A DNA stretch of 64,000 nucleotides from Alphaproteobacteria bacterium. Its GTDB lineage: Bacteria > Pseudomonadota > Alphaproteobacteria > Micropepsales > Micropepsaceae. The notes beneath the pieces are model-generated. The model ran no database searches. It was not told the DNA's origin and was given only the letters and a program-made list of their open reading frames with translations. Of this stretch, positions 27,703 to 36,014 are shown piece after piece. A program made the translations under genes and the position numbers. The stretch's first letter is position 1. Each line of letters starts with the position of its first letter. The DNA lies in NCBI GenBank assembly GCA_021325375.1, contig JAJPHG010000029.1, forward strand, positions 31,681 through 95,680, given 5' to 3'.

Positions 27703-28317
27703 ATGGAGGCAATCGCCAACGTCCTGGAGCTGATCCGCCAGCAGCTCGACTCCTATTTCCAGAACGTCAGCCGGCGCTCGGACGACTGGGTGATCCTGTC
27801 GAACGTGTTCGACAACCAGGGCGGATTCTACGGCGCGACCGACAACAAGATCGTGATGTTCCTCGCCAATATCGCGCACGAGACCGTCATCTCGACCTAC
27901 ACGCCGGCGGTTCGGACCGGCTCCGGCAGCTACGCCGCGGTGCCGCCGCCGCTCTACATCGACCTGTTCGTCCTGTTCTATGCGAACTTCAGCAACGCGA
28001 ACTACGTGCAGGGGCTGCGCTCGATCTCGCGCACCATCAGCTACTTCCAGCAGAACCCCGCCATCACGCGGGACACGACGCCCGGCCTAGATCCGGCGGT
28101 CGACAAGATCCTGATGGAGTTCACCAATCTCGACATGATCAACTCCAACTACCTGATGGGCATGATGGGCGTGAAGTATCTGCCATCGGTGTTCTACAAG
28201 CTGCGAATGATCCCGTTCGTCAGCAGTGCAATGCAGGCGGCCATTCCGGCCGCCCAGGGCGTGCAGGCGCCCGGACAACCGGCTCCGCTGCCGCCTTCGG
28301 CTGAGCGGACCGCGTGA
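27703..28317 (+). CDS. eCIS DUF4255 protein (Pvc16/Afp16-like cap or sheath terminator)
   Basis: The 204-residue product is a DUF4255 protein, the family of Afp16/Pvc16, which caps the tail and ends tube and sheath polymerisation in R-type particles. Typical segments are VILSNVFDNQGGFYG, IVMFLANIAHET and IDLFVLFYANFSNANY. A proline-rich tail of about 25 residues follows. ATG 27703 has AGGAA ten bases upstream; the open frame before it crosses the AT-rich promoter island and is not coding. It is the first gene of the injection-system cluster, whereas in Photorhabdus PVC units the homologue is the last structural gene. Confidence 0.85.
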   Translation: MEAIANVLELIRQQLDSYFQNVSRRSDDWVILSNVFDNQGGFYGATDNKIVMFLANIAHETVISTYTPAVRTGSGSYAAVPPPLYIDLFVLFYANFSNANYVQGLRSISRTISYFQQNPAITRDTTPGLDPAVDKILMEFTNLDMINSNYLMGMMGVKYLPSVFYKLRMIPFVSSAMQAAIPAAQGVQAPGQPAPLPPSAERTA

Positions 28318-28389
28318 CGCGTATCACGGCTGCGTCCTCAGCCGGTTTGTGCTCGTACCGCCGCGTCCCGCGCGGCGGCCGGAGGGGCT

Positions 28390-29655
28390 ATGAAGGTATC
28401 GTTGATCCCGCTGCGCCGTGGCGCCGGGCCGGAGCAGAATTTTCGCGCGCGCCAGCCGGAAAGCGCGTTCTACGAGACACTGATGCGGGTGTCGTTCGAG
28501 CACCCTTACTACAACCTCGCCGACGGCGCCTGTCCCGACTTCAGCGTGCAGCCCACGATCACGACCGCGGCGCTGATGAAGTCGCTCTCGCTCCTGTTCC
28601 GCGACGAGGGAACCGGATTCGCCGTACTCTACGACAAGAAGAACGCCGCTGCGCTGTGCAACTACCTTGCGCGCCAGGGAAGGCAGGTGAGCAGCCTGCT
28701 GCCGGAGTACTGGACCAGGCTCTCCTTCCTGCTTCTGTCGCGGAACCCCTATTTCGCCAGCATCAGCGCGATCCCGATGGATGCCTGCCCGACGGACTGG
28801 CGCTATTATTTCGCCAACATGGACGCGCACGGCGCGGCACCGGTGCTGCTGAACACGGGTGATGCCGTCTCCGCCGACGAGCTCCTGCCGGTGATCGCGC
28901 AGCAGACCGTGGTGCCGGTGGACGTCCGGTATAAATACGTCGAGGCCCGCACCATCTCCGGCGAGACCGCGATCCAGGAACCGTGCCGGCCGACGCGGGA
29001 CTACGGCAACGGCCGCACCGTCACGCAGCAGCTGAACGAGGTCTATCTCAACTTCTCGACCGTGCGGCAGGGCAAGTACACGATCGGCAGGGTCACCAAT
29101 GCCGGCGAGTTCGAGCCGTGGCAGGTGGGCGTCTATGCCGACGACTCGCTGATGCCGTTCGCCTTCGTCGATCTCCTCTTCAGCGAACCTTATGCGGGGG
29201 CCGGCGGCGTCTACCCCGTCCAGTTCGCGGGTTCCCCGGCGACCGGGACGATCGCGCCCAAGGATTACACCCTCGCCTTCGACGCGCGGCGGACGCAGTG
29301 GCGCTACTATGTCGTGCAGCAGGCGGCGAGTGATCCGTTCGACAAGCTGCGCATCGAAAGCGAGAGCGGCGACGTCACCTTCTCGGGCCCCCATGCGGCC
29401 GTGCTGCCGAACGGCGACGAGGCGACCGAATTCCAGAGCAAGCAGGCTCTCGTCATGCAGCAGCAGTCGCCCTACCACTTCCGCCTGCTCGGACGCCACA
29501 CGCGCGGCTCCCGCCGCGAGCAGGAGCTGCTGAAGCGGATGCCCGTCTCCTCGCCCGCTCAGGTGACGCCCGCGGCGAATTCCGAGACGACGGCCGGCAC
29601 GCGCGCCATCGCGCCCGTCTTCGACGCCAATTCCACCATGTACGTGTACGTCTGA
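28390..29655 (+). CDS. Unknown 421-residue protein of the eCIS operon
   Basis: I do not recognise a family. The protein has no signal peptide or membrane helix. The N-terminal half is mixed helix with aromatic-rich stretches (MRVSFEHPYYNLADGACPDF, SLLFRDEGTGFAVLYDKKNA). The C-terminal half is rich in beta-like segments (YPVQFAGSPATG, YTLAFDARRTQWRYYVVQQA), followed by a flexible serine/alanine/threonine tail and a final MYVYV. It has a good ribosome binding site (CCGGAGGGGCT) and lies between the cap gene and the sheath gene, 72 and 52 bases away. It is therefore likely a structural, assembly or cap-associated part of the particle. Its place in the standard Afp/PVC scheme is unclear. Confidence 0.75.
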   Translation: MKVSLIPLRRGAGPEQNFRARQPESAFYETLMRVSFEHPYYNLADGACPDFSVQPTITTAALMKSLSLLFRDEGTGFAVLYDKKNAAALCNYLARQGRQVSSLLPEYWTRLSFLLLSRNPYFASISAIPMDACPTDWRYYFANMDAHGAAPVLLNTGDAVSADELLPVIAQQTVVPVDVRYKYVEARTISGETAIQEPCRPTRDYGNGRTVTQQLNEVYLNFSTVRQGKYTIGRVTNAGEFEPWQVGVYADDSLMPFAFVDLLFSEPYAGAGGVYPVQFAGSPATGTIAPKDYTLAFDARRTQWRYYVVQQAASDPFDKLRIESESGDVTFSGPHAAVLPNGDEATEFQSKQALVMQQQSPYHFRLLGRHTRGSRREQELLKRMPVSSPAQVTPAANSETTAGTRAIAPVFDANSTMYVYV

Positions 29656-29707
29656 TCGCAGGAATCCCAACAGCTCAAATCCAGGCAACCATTCTCAGGA
29701 GCAACCC

Positions 29708-31498
29708 ATGGCAGGCTACAAGAACAGAACCACCCCCGGCGTCTATGTGACGGAGCTGAGCGCGTTTCCGCCCTCCATCCGGGGCGTCGCCACCGCGATC
29801 CCGGTCTTCATCGGCTACACCGAAAAGGCCACGATCAGCGGCAAGCCGGTGTTCAACACGCCGGTGCTGATCAATTCGCTCGCCGCCTATCAGCAGATTT
29901 TCGGCGCGGGCTACGAGCCGAAATTCCTGATCCAGGACGGCACCTCGGACGACTACGACGTCAGCGCGATGCAATGGGTGGCGGATGCGGCCAACACCAC
30001 CGCGGGCGGCTCATACGTGCCCGCCTATTACCTGCTGACGACGGAGCAGCCGGTCCAGACGAAGGAGGTCAACCAAAACGGCGTGCAGGCCGTCGTTTCG
30101 GTCCCGCAGCCGCCGCTGGCGACGTTCAACCTCTACAACAGCCTGCGGCTCTTCTACAACAACGGCGGCGGCACCTGTTACGTCGTTTCCGTCGGCAGCT
30201 ACGCCGACGCGGTGGACGCCACGACCGGCACTGCAACCATCGACGCCGATCTGTTGACCTCCGGCCTGCTGGCGGCGGGCGAGCAGGTCGGACCGACGAT
30301 CGTGCTCATCCCCGACGCGGTTCTGCTCGCGGCGGACACGGCTGCGGCCGGCACCATGCCGACCTCCACGGCGTTCAACGCTCTGACCCAACTGATGCTG
30401 TCCGAATGCGCGCGCCTGCAGGATCGCGTCGCGATCATCGATGTCTACGGCACCCAGGCGATCGACACCGTGGACCGCGTCCAGCTCGACCTCGACATGA
30501 CGCAGGTGATCGCGAACTTCCAGGAAGGCGTCGCCGAGAGCAACCTGAACTACGGCATGGCGTATTTCCCGTTCCTCGTCACCACCGTCGTCGCCCCGAG
30601 CGAGATCGACTACTCGAACTTCAACGCGCCGCCGGACAGCGGCACGCCGCCGGTTTCCGACAATATCACCAAGCTGACGACCATCCTTCAGGACCAGGCA
30701 TCCTACAGCTATCCGCCGAAGGACCCGGCGAACGCGGATCCGACCAAGAACGACAACCCGACCTATCAGAGCATCAAAGCGCAGATCGAGAAGATGCCGA
30801 CCACGATGGACACCTCGACCGACGCCGGGCAGGCGGCGATCACCAAGCTGAACCAGAACCTGGTCAATGCGGTGCCGGTGCTCCAGCAGATGGAGAACAT
30901 CGTCGCCTACCAGTCGAACCTGTTGCCGGCGAGCGGCGCGATGGCGGGCATCTACACGCTGAACGACGCCAGCGCGGGGGTGTGGAACGCACCGGCCAAC
31001 GTCGTGGTGGCGACGACCGTCGGCCCGAGCGTTCCGGTGAACTCCGACCAGCAGGGGCCGATCAACGCGCCGATCAACGGCAAGTCGGTCAACGTCATCC
31101 GAGACTTCGTCGGCCGCGGGCCGGTGGTGTGGGGTGCCCGCACGCTCGACGCCAACAGCCTCGACTACCGCTACATCCAGGTGCGCCGCACGCTGGTCTA
31201 CATCGAGACGTCCATCAAGACGTCGCTGAACCAGTTCGTCTTCGCGCCGAACGACGGGCAGACCTGGGTGGCGGTGACCGCGATGGTGTCGGCCTTCCTG
31301 ACCAATGTGTGGGCGCAGGGCGGCCTGCTGGGCGACAAGGCGTCGGACGCCTTCACCGTGCAATGCGGCCTCGGCAGCACGATGACGGGCACCGACATCC
31401 TCGACGGCTACATGATCGTGCAGGTCACGCTGCAGATGATCCGGCCGGCCGAATTCATCGAGCTCACCTTCAAGCAAACCATGCAGGGCGTCGCCTAA
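29708..31498 (+). CDS. eCIS contractile tail sheath protein
   Basis: The 596-residue product is a phage tail sheath homologue that forms the outer contractile cylinder. The N-terminus, TTPGVYVTELSAFPPSI then ATAIPVFIGYTEKA, is characteristic of Afp/PVC sheaths. The conserved C-terminal domain (about 465-596) includes GPVVWGARTL, YRYIQVRRTLVYIE, FVFAPNDGQTW and a terminal strand that in this family interlocks with neighbouring subunits. The middle (about 100-330) is a less conserved exposed domain. Only one sheath gene is present, against several paralogues in PVC/Afp units. TCAGGAG lies upstream of the ATG. Confidence 0.93.
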   Translation: MAGYKNRTTPGVYVTELSAFPPSIRGVATAIPVFIGYTEKATISGKPVFNTPVLINSLAAYQQIFGAGYEPKFLIQDGTSDDYDVSAMQWVADAANTTAGGSYVPAYYLLTTEQPVQTKEVNQNGVQAVVSVPQPPLATFNLYNSLRLFYNNGGGTCYVVSVGSYADAVDATTGTATIDADLLTSGLLAAGEQVGPTIVLIPDAVLLAADTAAAGTMPTSTAFNALTQLMLSECARLQDRVAIIDVYGTQAIDTVDRVQLDLDMTQVIANFQEGVAESNLNYGMAYFPFLVTTVVAPSEIDYSNFNAPPDSGTPPVSDNITKLTTILQDQASYSYPPKDPANADPTKNDNPTYQSIKAQIEKMPTTMDTSTDAGQAAITKLNQNLVNAVPVLQQMENIVAYQSNLLPASGAMAGIYTLNDASAGVWNAPANVVVATTVGPSVPVNSDQQGPINAPINGKSVNVIRDFVGRGPVVWGARTLDANSLDYRYIQVRRTLVYIETSIKTSLNQFVFAPNDGQTWVAVTAMVSAFLTNVWAQGGLLGDKASDAFTVQCGLGSTMTGTDILDGYMIVQVTLQMIRPAEFIELTFKQTMQGVA

Positions 31499-31546
31499 GC
31501 GGCCGCGCGAAGCGAACACGGACAAGGAAAGGAACAGGAGAACGAC

Positions 31547-31999
31547 ATGGCAGGCGAAGTCCAGGACCAGAATTGGCCGCTACCGAAATTCTACTTCTCG
31601 GTGCAGCTCGGCGACGACAACACCGTCAGCTTCCAGGAGGTCACAGGCCTCGAGAGCGAAACCCAGCCGATCGAATACCGCCACGGCAACAGCCCGGTGT
31701 TCGCGCCGCTCAAGATGCCCGGTCTGCAGAAGGTGGGGAACGTGACGCTCCGCAAGGGCATCTTCGTGACCGATTCCAAGCTGTGGAACTGGTATAACGA
31801 GATCAAGCTCAACACGATCAAGCGGCGCACGGTCGTCATCAATCTGCTCGACGAAACGGGCACGCCGAAGATGGTGTGGACGCTCAACAACGCGTGGCCG
31901 ACCAAGATCACCGGCACGGACCTCAAGTCGGAAGGCAACGAGGTCGCGGTGGAAGCGGTCGACATAGCCTACGAGACCCTGACGGTCGCGGCGACCTAG
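31547..31999 (+). CDS. eCIS tail tube protein (gp19-like, first copy)
   Basis: The 150-residue product is a T4 gp19-type tube protein; hexamers stack into the rigid inner tube. Family segments are WPLPKFYFSVQLGDD, FQEVTGLESETQPIEYRHG, VTLRKGIFVTDSKLWNWYNE and the final EVAVEAVDIAYETLTV. It resembles the Pvc1/Pvc5 proteins and is probably the main tube subunit because it matches the short canonical form and follows the sheath gene directly, 48 bases downstream and behind an AGGAG ribosome binding site. Confidence 0.92.
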   Translation: MAGEVQDQNWPLPKFYFSVQLGDDNTVSFQEVTGLESETQPIEYRHGNSPVFAPLKMPGLQKVGNVTLRKGIFVTDSKLWNWYNEIKLNTIKRRTVVINLLDETGTPKMVWTLNNAWPTKITGTDLKSEGNEVAVEAVDIAYETLTVAAT

Positions 32000-32014
32000 C
32001 GAGGCAAGGGCACG

Positions 32015-32554
32015 ATGAGCGAGAACTACTATCCGCCGCCGGGATTCTATTTCTCGCTCAGCGTGCTCGGCTCGGCCACCGCGCTCAGCCTTCTGACGAG
32101 TATCGACGCCAGCTTCCAGGAGATCTCGGGGATCGAGGCGGAGTCCGGCGCCGAGGAGCTGGTCGAGGGCGGAGAGAACCGCTTCATGCACCGCCTGCCC
32201 AAGGCGACGAAGTATTCGAACCTCATCCTCAAGCGCGGTGCCGTCACCGGGGATTCGTTCCTGGTCGAGTGGACCGGGCTGACGGTGGGCTCGTCGCTCA
32301 CCGTGCCGATCCTGACGCAAAACCTGCTGGTGACGCTGCTGAGCGAGAACAAGATACCGCTGATCGCATGGGCTTTCGTCAACGCCTATCCGGTCAAGAC
32401 GCAGATCTCTGCGCTCAATTCGGAGGAGAACAAGGTCCTGATCGAATCGATGGAGTTCTCGTACAACTATTTCGAGCGGCTGAACCTGGGCGGCGCGGCG
32501 TCGGCGGCGGTGAAGGTCGCGAGCCTGGCGGCGCGGCTCGCCGCGGGCGTGTGA
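32015..32554 (+). CDS. eCIS tail tube initiator protein (gp19-like, second copy)
   Basis: The 179-residue product is a second gp19-like tube protein with the same plan as its upstream neighbour (YYPPPGFYFSLSVLG, FQEISGIEAESGAEELVEGG, LILKRGAVTGDSFLVEW, MEFSYNYFERLN). It is longer by about 30 residues, including an alanine-rich C-terminal tail. In Afp/PVC particles one such variant (Pvc5 type) starts the tube on the baseplate hub, which is the likely role here. It lies 15 bases after the first tube gene. Confidence 0.88.
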   Translation: MSENYYPPPGFYFSLSVLGSATALSLLTSIDASFQEISGIEAESGAEELVEGGENRFMHRLPKATKYSNLILKRGAVTGDSFLVEWTGLTVGSSLTVPILTQNLLVTLLSENKIPLIAWAFVNAYPVKTQISALNSEENKVLIESMEFSYNYFERLNLGGAASAAVKVASLAARLAAGV

Positions 32555-32567
32555 GGCGGAGCGGAAG

Positions 32568-32768
32568 ATGGCGCTTGAGATCAGCGAGATCGCCATCCAG
32601 ATGCGCGTGCGCGACGGCGCGGCGCCTCAACCGGGCGACGGTACGGCCGGCGGCGGACCTGGTCCCGGCGGCGCGCGGGAAGGCTCGGCCGAGGAGGCAA
32701 GGACCGAACTGGTGGAAGAATGCGTGCGGCGCGTCCTTGCGGCGCTGAACGCCCGGAAGGCCCGCTGA
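32568..32768 (+). CDS. eCIS DUF5908 small protein (Afp6-like)
   Basis: The 66-residue product begins ALEISEIAIQMRVRD, the strand typical of the DUF5908 proteins found at this place in eCIS clusters (Afp6/Pvc6). A glycine/proline-rich linker and a C-terminal amphipathic helix, VEECVRRVLAALNARKA, follow. Its role in the particle is not established. It has a GGAG-type ribosome binding site and ends one base before the next gene. Confidence 0.75.
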   Translation: MALEISEIAIQMRVRDGAAPQPGDGTAGGGPGPGGAREGSAEEARTELVEECVRRVLAALNARKAR

Positions 32769-32769
32769 C

Positions 32770-33471
32770 ATGAGCTTCTCGCCAGCCTTGCGCAAGCTCA
32801 ACCTCATGGCCTATCGCGACAAGACCTTCAAGACGAAGATCGGCGAGCAGCAGGTTCCGATCAATCCGGAGTCCTATTCGCAGAACTACCAGATCCTCTA
32901 CAACAAGAAGCAGGCGCAGGGCAGCAGCGGCGGCTCGCCGGACTACAACCAGACGCCTTCGCAGTCGGTGAAGTTCGAGCTGGTGTTCGACGGCACCGGC
33001 GTGATCCCGACGAGCATCCCCGGGGTCGTGCCGTTCACCGAGGACGGCATCGCGGCGCAGCTCAAATCGTTCCTCAACCTCGTCTTCACCTTCAACGGCG
33101 ACATCCACAGCCCGAACTACCTGATCCTGAGCTGGGCGACGCTGATCTTCCGCTGCCGGCTCGAGACGCTGGACATGAAGTACACGCTGTTCAAGCCCGA
33201 CGGCACGCCGTTGCGCGCCCGGGCGAACTGCAACTTCGTGTCCTATGTCGACGAGACGACGTTGGCGCTGACCTCCAAGAAGAAGTCGCCGGACCTGTCG
33301 CGCGCGGTGACGGTCAAGGCCGGCGATACGCTGCCCCTGCTCTGCTATTCGATCTACGGCAGCAGCGTCTACTACCTCGAGGTCGCGCAGGCGAACGGCC
33401 TCGCCGACGTGCGCCGCCTGGTGCCGGGCATGCAGCTCCTCTTCCCGCCGCTTCAGGATTCGGCCGCATGA
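32770..33471 (+). CDS. eCIS LysM-domain hub/tube adaptor (Afp7/Pvc7-like)
   Basis: The 233-residue product has an N-terminal gp53/hub-like beta domain (TKIGEQQVPINPESY to FNGDIHSPNYLILSW) and a C-terminal LysM motif (about 178-228: AVTVKAGDTLPLLCYSIYG to LVPGMQLLFPP). In Afp/PVC baseplates this protein joins the spike hub to the tube. In this setting the LysM is a structural adaptor and not evidence for peptidoglycan cleavage. The stop overlaps the start of the spike gene by four bases. Confidence 0.88.
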   Translation: MSFSPALRKLNLMAYRDKTFKTKIGEQQVPINPESYSQNYQILYNKKQAQGSSGGSPDYNQTPSQSVKFELVFDGTGVIPTSIPGVVPFTEDGIAAQLKSFLNLVFTFNGDIHSPNYLILSWATLIFRCRLETLDMKYTLFKPDGTPLRARANCNFVSYVDETTLALTSKKKSPDLSRAVTVKAGDTLPLLCYSIYGSSVYYLEVAQANGLADVRRLVPGMQLLFPPLQDSAA

Positions 33472-35267
33472 GCGCGCCCTCCCCGCTGACGGTCTCCGGC
33501 TCGCTCTGCACCTTCGCCATCACGTCGCAGGGCAACGAGATCGACGGCGCGATCCAGGTCTATTCCATCGAGACCTGGAACGAGGTCGGCAAGGTTCCGA
33601 AGGCGCGGCTGGTGATCTTCGACGGCTCGGCCTCGGAGCAGACCTTCGCGGTCAGCAGCGCGCCGACCTTCGTGCCCGGCGCCAAGATCGAGATCCTGGC
33701 GGGCTACGACAACACCAACAAGCCGATCTTCAGCGGTGTGGTCGCGGCGCAGAGCCTGCAGATCGACGCCAAGAGCGCGTCCAAGCTGGTCGTCGACATC
33801 GTCGATCCCGCGATCAGCATGACGCTGGAGCGGACCAATGCGATCTACGAGAAGACCACCGACAGCGACCTGATCGGCAAGCTGATCACCGCCAATGGGC
33901 TTTCCAAGGACGTGAGCCCCACCGCACTGGTGCACGAGGAGATCGTGCAGTTCTATGCGAGCGACTGGGACCTCATGCTGATGCGGGCCGAGATGAACGG
34001 TTTCGTCGCCTGGGCTGAAGGCGGCAAGGTGAGCGTCAAGCCGCCGGACACCAGCGCGGCGCCGGTGCTGACCGCGGGCTTCGGCGACGCGATCTACGAG
34101 TTGGAGGCCGAGATGAATGCGGCGACGCAGTTCGCCTCCTCCGCCATCAAGAGCTCGGCTTGGGATGCGACGACGCAAACGCTGATGACCGCGGGCCCGG
34201 GCACGGTGAACGTGCAGGAGGCCGGCAATCTCTCCTCGGCCGAGCTCGCCAAGGTGTTCGCGGTCAAGACCTATCCGCAGGTCACCGGCGCGCCCATCGA
34301 AAAGGATTCGCTGCAGCAATGGTCGTCGGGCGAGATGCTCAAGTCGAAGCTGTCCAAGATTCGCGGCCAAGTGAGTTTCCAGGGCAGCGCGCTGGCGCAG
34401 GTCGGCAAGATGATCGCGCTGGCGGGGCTGGGCACGAGGTTCAACGGCAACGTCTACGTGTCGGGCGTGCAGCACTGCATCCGCGAGGGGCGCTGGACCA
34501 CGGCCGCGACCTTCGGCCTGTCGCCGACATGGTTCGCCGCGGATACGCCGAACATCGCCGCGCCCGGCACGTCGGGCCAGATGCCGGCGGCGAAGGGGCT
34601 GCAGACGGGCGTCGTGAAGAAAGTGGCGCCCGACCCGGGCGGCGAGTATCGCGTGTTCGTGTCGCTGCCGCTGCTCGGCGACGACGCCAAGGGCGTATGG
34701 GCGCGGCTCGCGAGCTTCTATGCCTCGAACAAGTTCGGCGCCGAGTTCTATCCGGAGGTGGGCGACGAGGTCGTGATCGCGTTCATGAACGAGGACCCGC
34801 GCTATCCCGTGATCCTCGGCAGCGTGTACAGCAAGAAACTGCCGCCGCCGCTGCCGCCGGACGAGAAGAACACCAAGAAGACCGTCCTGACGCGAGCCAA
34901 GCTCGAGATCACCTTCGACGACGACAAGAAGATCATCACCATCGCGACGCCCGGCAAGAACACGATCGTGCTCGACGATACGGGCAAGACCATCAAGATC
35001 GCGGACATGAACAAGAACAGCGCGACCTTCTCCAGCGCCGGCGTCGCGATCGACAGCGCCGCGCACGTCACGATCAGCGCCAAGGGCAACATCACGCTGG
35101 ACGCCAAGGGCAACGTCGCGCTCAAGGCGGCCGCGAACGCGACGCTGGAAGGCCTTCAGGTGACGCACACGGCGAAGACCAAGTTCTCCGCCCAGGGCAC
35201 TGCGCAGGCCGAGCTCAAATCCTCCGCCATGGTCACGGTCCAGGGCGCGATCGTGAAAATCAATTGA
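33468..35267 (+). CDS. eCIS VgrG-like spike protein (Afp8/Pvc8-like)
   Basis: The 599-residue product is the central spike, with the gp27-like hub domain at residues 1 to about 370 (FSGVVAAQSLQIDAKS, VQFYASDWDLMLMRAEMNG). An OB-fold domain follows at about 375-450 (GEYRVFVSLPLLGDDAKGVW, YPEVGDEVVIAFMNEDPRYP), then a gp5C-type beta-helical needle (about 475-599) made of repeating short strands such as ITLDAKGNVALKAAANATLE. It forms a trimer at the baseplate centre and carries the PAAR tip. The gene overlaps the hub gene by four bases. Confidence 0.93.
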   Translation: MSAPSPLTVSGSLCTFAITSQGNEIDGAIQVYSIETWNEVGKVPKARLVIFDGSASEQTFAVSSAPTFVPGAKIEILAGYDNTNKPIFSGVVAAQSLQIDAKSASKLVVDIVDPAISMTLERTNAIYEKTTDSDLIGKLITANGLSKDVSPTALVHEEIVQFYASDWDLMLMRAEMNGFVAWAEGGKVSVKPPDTSAAPVLTAGFGDAIYELEAEMNAATQFASSAIKSSAWDATTQTLMTAGPGTVNVQEAGNLSSAELAKVFAVKTYPQVTGAPIEKDSLQQWSSGEMLKSKLSKIRGQVSFQGSALAQVGKMIALAGLGTRFNGNVYVSGVQHCIREGRWTTAATFGLSPTWFAADTPNIAAPGTSGQMPAAKGLQTGVVKKVAPDPGGEYRVFVSLPLLGDDAKGVWARLASFYASNKFGAEFYPEVGDEVVIAFMNEDPRYPVILGSVYSKKLPPPLPPDEKNTKKTVLTRAKLEITFDDDKKIITIATPGKNTIVLDDTGKTIKIADMNKNSATFSSAGVAIDSAAHVTISAKGNITLDAKGNVALKAAANATLEGLQVTHTAKTKFSAQGTAQAELKSSAMVTVQGAIVKIN

Positions 35268-35278
35268 GGGATGTGCCG

Positions 35279-35578
35279 ATGCCGCCAGCCGCGCGCCTGA
35301 CCGACTTCCACCAGTGTCCCCTGGTCACGCCTGGCGTGCCGCCGATCCCGCATGTCGGCGGGCCCATCGCGGGGCCCGGCGCGCCGACGGTGCTGATCGG
35401 CGGGCTGCCGGCGGCGAAGGTCGGCGACATAGCGGTCTGCGTCGGGCCGCCGGACGCGATCGTCAAGGGATCGATGACGGTCATGGTCATGGGCATGCCG
35501 GCGACGCGGATGGGCGACAAGACCGCGCATGGCGGCACGATCATGGTCGGCTTCCCCACCGTGATGATCGGAGGCTGA
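35279..35578 (+). CDS. eCIS PAAR-domain spike tip (Afp10/Pvc10-like)
   Basis: The 99-residue product is a PAAR protein, which caps the spike trimer with a sharp cone and often binds a metal ion. The family pattern is present: PPAARLTDFHQCP, two repeats of the type VLIGGLPAAKVGD and VMGMPATRMGD, then KTAHGGTIMVGFPTVMIGG. Histidines and cysteines in DFHQCP and TAHGG are candidate ligands. There is no C-terminal extension, so it does not carry a fused toxin. It begins 11 bases after the spike gene. Confidence 0.93.
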   Translation: MPPAARLTDFHQCPLVTPGVPPIPHVGGPIAGPGAPTVLIGGLPAAKVGDIAVCVGPPDAIVKGSMTVMVMGMPATRMGDKTAHGGTIMVGFPTVMIGG

Positions 35579-35584
35579 CCGGCC

Positions 35585-36010
35585 ATGGCCAATGTCGAGA
35601 ATTCCTTCCTCGGCACCGGCTGGAGCTTCCCGCCGACCTTCATGCGCACGGACTATTCGGTGCTGATGGTCAAGGACGAGGCCGACATCCGCGAAAGCCT
35701 GTGGATCCTGCTCTCCACGCTGCTCGGCGAACGCGTGATGGTGCCGACCTACGGCACCGACCTTTACCGCATGGTGTTCCGCGCGCTCACGACGACGCTG
35801 CGGACCCAGATCGCCGACATGGTGCAACAGGCGGTGCTCTATTGGGAGCCGCGCATCACCGTGGAAAGCGTGACGGTGTCGCCGGACGGCACGCTCGACG
35901 GGCAGGTGCTGATCGGAATCAGCTATGTGATCGACAAGACAAACGCGCGCAACAATCTCGTCTATCCTTACTACAAGCAGGAGATGACGTTGCCGCAGCC
36001 GCCGGCGTGA
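35585..36010 (+). CDS. eCIS baseplate wedge protein, gp25-like (Afp9/Pvc9-like)
   Basis: The 141-residue product is a GPW/gp25 protein. The typical core ESLWILLSTLLGERVMVPTYG (here at residues 39-60), with its EPR-like continuation YWEPRITVESV, is visible. These proteins connect the wedge to the first sheath ring and start sheath assembly. The C-terminal VIDKTNARNNLVYPYYKQE strand matches relatives from eCIS. It is separated by six bases from the PAAR gene and four from the gpJ gene. Confidence 0.92.
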   Translation: MANVENSFLGTGWSFPPTFMRTDYSVLMVKDEADIRESLWILLSTLLGERVMVPTYGTDLYRMVFRALTTTLRTQIADMVQQAVLYWEPRITVESVTVSPDGTLDGQVLIGISYVIDKTNARNNLVYPYYKQEMTLPQPPA

Positions 36011-36014
36011 CGCC

